Positions 4,565-7,588 of a stretch of DNA of 7,588 nucleotides are shown here, piece after piece. The notes under the pieces are model-generated. The model did no database searches. It was not told the origin of the DNA and was given only the letters and a program-made list of their open reading frames with translations. The position numbers were made by a program, and so were the translations under genes. Source of the stretch: Rubrobacteraceae bacterium (lineage in GTDB: Bacteria > Actinomycetota > Rubrobacteria > Rubrobacterales > Rubrobacteraceae). The DNA lies in contig JARDZQ010000070.1 of NCBI GenBank assembly GCA_029240775.1, forward strand, positions 1 through 7,588. The letters are read 5' to 3'. Positions within the stretch are counted from its first letter, which is position 1. Every line of letters starts with the position of its first letter.

Positions 4565-5944
4565 GTGGTGACCAGGGAGATACAAGAAGAGCGCGTACGG
4601 CACCTGAACGAAGAGCGTGTGAGGGACGGCGATTACGTCCTCTACTGGATGCAACAGGCCCAGCGCGCCGAGCACAACCACGCCCTCGAGTACGCGGTGC
4701 AGCAGGCGAACGAGTTGGGGCAGCCGCTCCTCGTGGTCTTCGGTCTCACGGACGACTACCCGAGCGCCAACTCCAGGCACTACGCCTTTATGCTCGAAGG
4801 TTTGAGGGACGCGCAGGAGTCGCTCACGCGGCGTGGAATCAAGTTCGTGGTACAGAAGGGCGCGCCGGACGAGGTCGCGCTCCGTCTCGGCGAGAACGCC
4901 TCGATGATCGTCTCCGACGGGGCCTACCTCAGGCCGGAGCGCTCGTGGCGCCAGAGGGTGGCCGAAGAGGCGGGCCGTCGCGTGGTACGCGTGGAGTCGA
5001 ACGTGGTGGTGCCGGTCGAGCTGGCCTCCGACAGGCGCGAGACGGCCGCGCGGACCCTGCGGCCCAAGATACGGCGCCACCTGGACGAGTACCTGGTGGA
5101 GCTTCTGCCAACGGAGATCGAGAAGGATTCGCTCGACCTGAGGGTAGAGGGCGGTATCGACCTTTCGGACATAGACGCGGTGCTCGAAGGCATGAGCATA
5201 GACAAGAGCGTCGAGCCATTGCGCCGCCTGTACACGGGCGGACTCACGGCGGCGAAGGAGAGGCTCAAGGAGTTTATCGAGAAGAGGCTGGACGGGTACG
5301 CGGGGCACCGCAACCAGCCCCAGACGGACCACGTCTCTCACATGAGCAAGTACCTCCACTTCGGGCACATCTCGCCCGTGTACGTGGCCCTGAGGATTCG
5401 GGAGGCGAGCGCCCCCCGGGAGGACGTTGAAACCTACCTGGAGGAGCTGATCGTGCGCCGGGAGCTGACGATCAACTTCTGCTTCTACACCCCGGACTAC
5501 GACTCCTTCTCCTGCATCCCGGACTGGGCGAAACGGACCCTCAGGGAGCACCAAGAAGACGAGCGCGAGCACCTCTACATGCGCGAGGAGCTGGAGGGTG
5601 CGCACACGCACGACCCCTACTGGAACGCGGCTATGGCGGAGGCGATCCACACCGGCTACGTCCACAACCACATGCGGATGTACTGGGGAAAGAAGATCCT
5701 GGAGTGGAGCCTCTCGCCCGAAGAGGCCCACGAGACGACGCTGTACCTGATGGACAAGTACTTCCTCGACGGCCGCGACGCCAACACGTACGCCAACATC
5801 GCCTGGGTCTACGGCCAGCACGACCGAGGCTTTGCGGAGCGTCCCGTCTTCGGCAAAGTCCGCTACATGTCCGCCGGGGGCCTCGAGCGCAAGGCCGAGC
5901 CGAAGGAGTACGTCGAGAAGGTGAAGCGCCTGTCGGAGGAGTAA
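4565..5944 (+). CDS. phr: Class II CPD photolyase
   Basis: A 459-residue class II deoxyribodipyrimidine photolyase, which uses light and FADH- to split cyclobutane pyrimidine dimers in DNA. The N-terminal Rossmann domain starts GDYVLYWMQQAQRAEHNHAL (residues 22-41), typical of the class. The FAD/DNA-binding helical domain has SKYLHFGHISP (261-271), ELIVRREL, DYDSF, the DPYWNAAM motif (350-357), HNHMRMYWGKKILEW (367-381) and DGRDANTYANIAW. Trp residues 353, 374 and 381 have the 21- and 7-residue spacing of the electron-transfer tryptophans W360, W381 and W388 of Methanosarcina mazei photolyase as I remember them, so photoreduction looks intact. Length is normal. Two adjacent GTG codons follow GGGAGGG (4554-4560): GTG 4568 has the better spacing (seven bases) and may be the true start. 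It stands alone, with a short GGGC-gaaat-GCCC hairpin after it. Confidence 0.96.
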   Translation: MVTREIQEERVRHLNEERVRDGDYVLYWMQQAQRAEHNHALEYAVQQANELGQPLLVVFGLTDDYPSANSRHYAFMLEGLRDAQESLTRRGIKFVVQKGAPDEVALRLGENASMIVSDGAYLRPERSWRQRVAEEAGRRVVRVESNVVVPVELASDRRETAARTLRPKIRRHLDEYLVELLPTEIEKDSLDLRVEGGIDLSDIDAVLEGMSIDKSVEPLRRLYTGGLTAAKERLKEFIEKRLDGYAGHRNQPQTDHVSHMSKYLHFGHISPVYVALRIREASAPREDVETYLEELIVRRELTINFCFYTPDYDSFSCIPDWAKRTLREHQEDEREHLYMREELEGAHTHDPYWNAAMAEAIHTGYVHNHMRMYWGKKILEWSLSPEEAHETTLYLMDKYFLDGRDANTYANIAWVYGQHDRGFAERPVFGKVRYMSAGGLERKAEPKEYVEKVKRLSEE

Positions 5945-5968
5945 CCGCGGGCGGACGTTGCGGGAAAT

Positions 5969-5981
5969 GGGCGAAATGCCC
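5969..5981 (+). terminator. Small hairpin after photolyase
   Basis: GGGC (5969-5972) and GCCC (5978-5981) form a 4-bp G/C stem with a five-base loop, 24 bases after the photolyase stop, followed by CTTGT. It is a weak terminator candidate only. Confidence 0.25.
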
Positions 5982-6007
5982 CTTGTGCCGGAGGTCTAGG
6001 GCAGGCT

Positions 6008-6112
6008 CACTCGCGCAACCACATGGCGAGCATCCTAGCGAAGCTGGGGGTATATTCGCAGTTACAGGCGCTTGTGTTTGCCCTGCGCTATGGGGTCGTA
6101 GAGATCCCCTAA
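6008..6112 (+). pseudogene. C-terminal remnant of a LuxR/NarL-type regulator
   Basis: The frame reads RNHMASILAKLGVYSQLQAL then VFALRYGVVEIP and stops at TAA 6110-6112. This is the end of a LuxR/NarL helix-turn-helix: the recognition helix tail (normally TVKNHVASILAKLGV) and the last helix (S-x-LQALVFALR-x-G). Nothing upstream in this frame matches the SPRE-x-EVL start of the domain or a receiver domain; the preceding codons are unrelated. About 34 codons survive, so the gene was cut by deletion or rearrangement. Too short for the usual gene callers. Confidence 0.65.
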
Positions 6113-6174
6113 GAGCACACCCACGCAGCTCCGGGAACTATCTGCTAAACAGTTGTATGACCTAGGGGCGTGAG

Positions 6175-6501
6175 ATGGCGCGCTCAGGCCGTTGGCTGAC
6201 GCTTCAAGCCTCACGAACCGAGCCGACCCAAACGCGCCCCGCCGAGTCGGTTGTCATCATCGCGCCCGCAGGGCCAAAGGAAGTACTCCGCTTGAGCGCG
6301 ATCGGCTACGGGCTAAGCCCCCGCGAGCAAGAAGTGGTCGAGTTGGCCGTGCGCGGGGCCTCCACCAAGCAGATCTCTCAGACCCTCTACATCTCCGAGT
6401 ACACCGTAAAGGATCATCTCTCCAACATCGTCGAGAAGGTCGGGGTAAGACGCAGCCGGGCCCTCGTCAAACAGCTCTACCTCAACACCATCTTCCCCTA
6501 G
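6175..6501 (+). CDS. LuxR-type HTH protein, probably 5'-truncated
   Basis: From ATG 6175 the frame encodes 108 residues. Residues 47-105 are a complete LuxR-type DNA-binding domain: LSPREQEVVELAVRG, the turn-containing STKQISQTLYISEYTVKDHL, then SNIVEKVGVRRSRALVKQL. The first ~40 residues (RSGRWLTLQASR, later VVIIAPAGPKEVLRL) match the segment that joins a GAF/PAS-like sensor to the HTH in large actinobacterial regulators of about 350 residues, where R-x-RSGRWL-x-LHAS is familiar. The sensor half is missing and an in-frame TAG stands at 6163-6165. A usable GGGG sits seven bases before the ATG, so a free HTH protein could still be made. I judge it a decayed regulator whose DNA-binding half is intact; target genes unknown. 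Another LuxR fragment lies just upstream. Confidence 0.7.
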   Translation: MARSGRWLTLQASRTEPTQTRPAESVVIIAPAGPKEVLRLSAIGYGLSPREQEVVELAVRGASTKQISQTLYISEYTVKDHLSNIVEKVGVRRSRALVKQLYLNTIFP

Positions 6502-6506
6502 GTTTT

Positions 6507-6590
6507 CTAAAGAGCCTGCGCCCCCTCGACCTCCGGCTCCTCCCCCAGTGTGGCGAAGAAGCGGATATCCTCCGGGCGTTGTGAGTTCGA
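6507..6590 (-). pseudogene. Possible C-terminal gene remnant
   Basis: On the minus strand a frame reads SNSQRPEDIRFFATLGEEPE, then VEGAQAL and TAG (6509-6507), preceded by an in-frame TAG. The composition and the PEDIRFF and GEEPEVEG runs look like a genuine protein C-terminus, but there is no start codon with a ribosome binding site and I do not recognise the family. It converges tail to tail with the truncated LuxR gene. It could be chance. Confidence 0.25.
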
Positions 6591-6756
6591 CTATTACACG
6601 GGGAAGCGCGTGCTGCATACGGCTTGGATTTCTGAGAACGCCTACTTTCTCGTAGGTTGGGTGAATAGAGCTTCTGGGGTGCATCGCGCTTCGTCAGGTG
6701 GCATCATTCCTGATGGAAAGGAGCACCCCGCAAGTGGTGCGGGAAGGAGGAGAACA

Positions 6757-7236
6757 GTGTCGGAGCAAGAGAATAAGGCCATACAGGACATGACCCACGA
6801 GGAGGTGGCCGCTGCGTTGCCAAAGCTACGCGAAGAGGCCGCAAAGGCCGATGCGAGGGTTCACGCCGCCATGGAGCGGCTGGACGAAACCGCCGAAGTA
6901 CCGACCTACGTCGAGATCCATGAGGACCACCTGGTAGTCAATATCAGAGGCATAGAAAGGTCGATGAGCCTCCTGAGCAGCCTACGCATCCCCCTCGAGC
7001 ACATCCAGGGCGCAGAAGCGGACCCAGAGATCGAGCACACGTTGTGGAGGGGATGGCGGTTACCAGGTGTCCACGTGCCGGGGGTTCGGTTCTACGACGT
7101 GCATGGCCACCGCGACAAGACCGTCGTGATCCGCCTGAAGGACGAAACCTACAACCGCCTGGTAGTGGAGGTTGAAGAGCCTGCCGAGATCGTCGCTAAG
7201 ATCAACGATGCGGTCGGCGCTTCGCCCCGCTCCTGA
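6757..7236 (+). CDS. Bacterial PH-like domain protein
   Basis: GTG 6757 is six bases after AGGAGG (6745-6750), the best ribosome binding site in the window; an upstream GTG at 6550 in the same frame lacks one and would add unlikely sequence. The 159-residue product starts with an acidic helical region (residues ~10-45, EEVAAALPKLREEAAKADARV) that could form a coiled coil, followed by a beta-rich domain (48-153): YVEIHEDHLVVNIRGIER, SLRIPLEHIQGAEADPEIEH, WRGWRLPGVHVPG, TVVIRLKDE, YNRLVVEVEEP and a closing helix. The IPLEHI-x-GAEADPE and RLPG-x-HVPGV pattern recalls small bacterial PH-like proteins, in which a Phe/Tyr-rich hairpin usually follows HVPGV; here that hairpin is shortened to RFYDVHGH. 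Cytoplasmic, no signal peptide. Function unknown. Preceded by hairpin CCCGC/GCGGG (6727-6743) and ended by a strong hairpin. Confidence 0.85.
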   Translation: MSEQENKAIQDMTHEEVAAALPKLREEAAKADARVHAAMERLDETAEVPTYVEIHEDHLVVNIRGIERSMSLLSSLRIPLEHIQGAEADPEIEHTLWRGWRLPGVHVPGVRFYDVHGHRDKTVVIRLKDETYNRLVVEVEEPAEIVAKINDAVGASPRS

Positions 7237-7275
7237 CGAACGTCCTAATAAGAACACGAACTCAAGGACGTTCGT
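7236..7275 (+). terminator. Strong hairpin ending the PH-like gene
   Basis: ACGAACGTCCT (7236-7246) and AGGACGTTCGT (7265-7275) are a perfect 11-bp inverted repeat with an 18-base loop. The left arm begins on the last base of the stop codon. There is no T tract, so it is either an actinobacterial U-less terminator or an mRNA 3' stabilising stem. Confidence 0.6.
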
Positions 7276-7283
7276 GAATGCGG

Positions 7284-7413
7284 CGTATGGCCCCGGTCCA
7301 AACGGACCATGAGCAGTGCGAAGGTAGGGGCACTCCAACGAGTATTGAGGATAAGACCTCCCGCAGCAAAACCCAGGAGGGTACGCTCATGGGTGTTGGA
7401 CCGGGGCTACGCG
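7284..7413 (+). ncRNA. Candidate structured RNA or small palindromic element
   Basis: Arms GCCCCGGTCCAA (7290-7301) and TTGGACCGGGGC (7396-7407) pair perfectly over 12 bp; in plus-strand RNA the helix extends outward to 7284/7413 with two G-U pairs and one mismatch. Inside, after a small internal loop, CCATGAGC (7307-7314) pairs with GCTCATGG (7385-7392). The enclosed loop holds AGTGC/GCACT (7315-7319 with 7330-7334) and CCTCC/GGAGG (7357-7361 with 7376-7380). The fold is therefore a closed stem with two inner hairpins. I matched it to no known RNA family by eye. Wobble pairs favour the plus strand. Alternatives are a MITE-like insertion (no clear target duplication seen) or chance. Confidence 0.4.
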
Positions 7414-7524
7414 GACTTGCGAGAACTCCTACCTACTTCTACGAGCTATAGCGAATAAATCTTCGCGAGGTGCAACAACGCCTATTATTGTAGAGGTGCC
7501 AGCAGGGCGGTGTGCGGGAGGTCT
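7354..7524. repeat. Second 12-bp inverted repeat interlocking with the first
   Basis: AGACCTCCCGCA (7354-7365) and TGCGGGAGGTCT (7513-7524) are perfect inverted copies 147 bases apart. The left arm lies inside the loop of the 7290/7407 structure and contains the strand of its CCTCC hairpin, so the two pairings exclude each other. Confidence 0.7.
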
Positions 7525-7588
7525 ACGTAGTACGGACACCCGCGGCGCGCTCACGAGGCCAGCCAGATAGACGGGAATCCCCACTCGC
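7414..7588. other. Right-edge region without recognised gene
   Basis: No convincing coding sequence on either strand. A GCGAA-taaatc-TTCGC hairpin (7451-7466) and a TATTAT box (7483-7488) without a good -35 are the only local signals besides the 7513-7524 repeat arm. It may be the leader of a gene beyond the window. Confidence 0.5.

Noticed and set aside
4418..5821. 467-aa minus-strand open frame
   Set aside because: It lies antisense to the photolyase, whose motifs are unmistakable; Val/Arg/Leu-biased shadow frame of GC-rich DNA without family motifs or ribosome binding site.
6313..6684. 123-aa minus-strand frame
   Set aside because: Antisense to the LuxR HTH for most of its length, no start signal and low-complexity Gly-rich middle.
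6550..6756. Longer start (GTG 6550) for the PH-like protein
   Set aside because: No ribosome binding site and the added residues look non-coding; GTG 6757 follows AGGAGG at ideal spacing.
7355..7382. Resemblance of CCCGCAGC...CCAGGAGGG to parts of a cobalamin riboswitch
   Set aside because: The other conserved boxes and their order are absent on both strands.
7309..7458. 49-aa plus-strand ORF containing VLDRGYADL, faintly like an IS4-type transposase
   Set aside because: No ribosome binding site, the likeness is a few residues long, and the ORF sits inside the inverted-repeat structure.
1..7588. CRISPR array, tRNA, rRNA, integrase or complete insertion sequence
   Set aside because: No regularly spaced repeats, cloverleaf, rRNA-like stretch or intact transposase/integrase was seen on either strand.

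Overview
The window comes from a GC-rich bacterium, most likely an actinobacterium of the Rubrobacter type. That is inference from codon use, GTG and TTG starts, a leaderless-looking start and the gene families present; no rRNA or taxonomic marker is visible. TAG is the commonest stop codon among the genes read here.

Layout, left to right. Positions 1-503 hold the 3' part of a cation-efflux-like membrane protein. From 619 to 1435, three copies of a 14-bp tandem repeat run into the start of a membrane-anchored, Met-rich, PepSY-like protein whose frame is split by an in-frame TAG. From 1480 to 3761 lies a manganese module: on the minus strand a DtxR/MntR-type repressor followed by a translationally coupled 45-aa one-pass membrane protein not recognised here, and divergently on the plus strand an NRAMP (MntH) transporter. 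A hairpin separates mntH from two convergent small minus-strand genes at 3848-4186: a 43-aa peptide resembling the leader region of NHLP or Franean1_4349-type precursors, and a 58-aa CsbD-like stress protein. A class II CPD photolyase occupies 4565-5944.

The right third is more decayed. Positions 5945-6756 contain the last ~34 codons of a LuxR/NarL-type regulator, a 5'-truncated LuxR-type HTH protein, and a possible minus-strand C-terminal remnant. A 159-aa bacterial PH-like protein with a very good ribosome binding site follows (6757-7236) and ends on an 11-bp-stem hairpin. The last ~300 bases have no convincing gene but carry unusually strong nested and interlocking inverted repeats, suggesting a structured RNA or a small palindromic element.

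Taken together, manganese uptake with its own sensor, a UV-damage photolyase and a CsbD-like protein fit an organism coping with light, oxidative or desiccation stress. The novelty candidates are the unseen small ORFs, the amber-interrupted frames and the 7284-7524 structured region. No complete, clearly new multi-gene system is visible.
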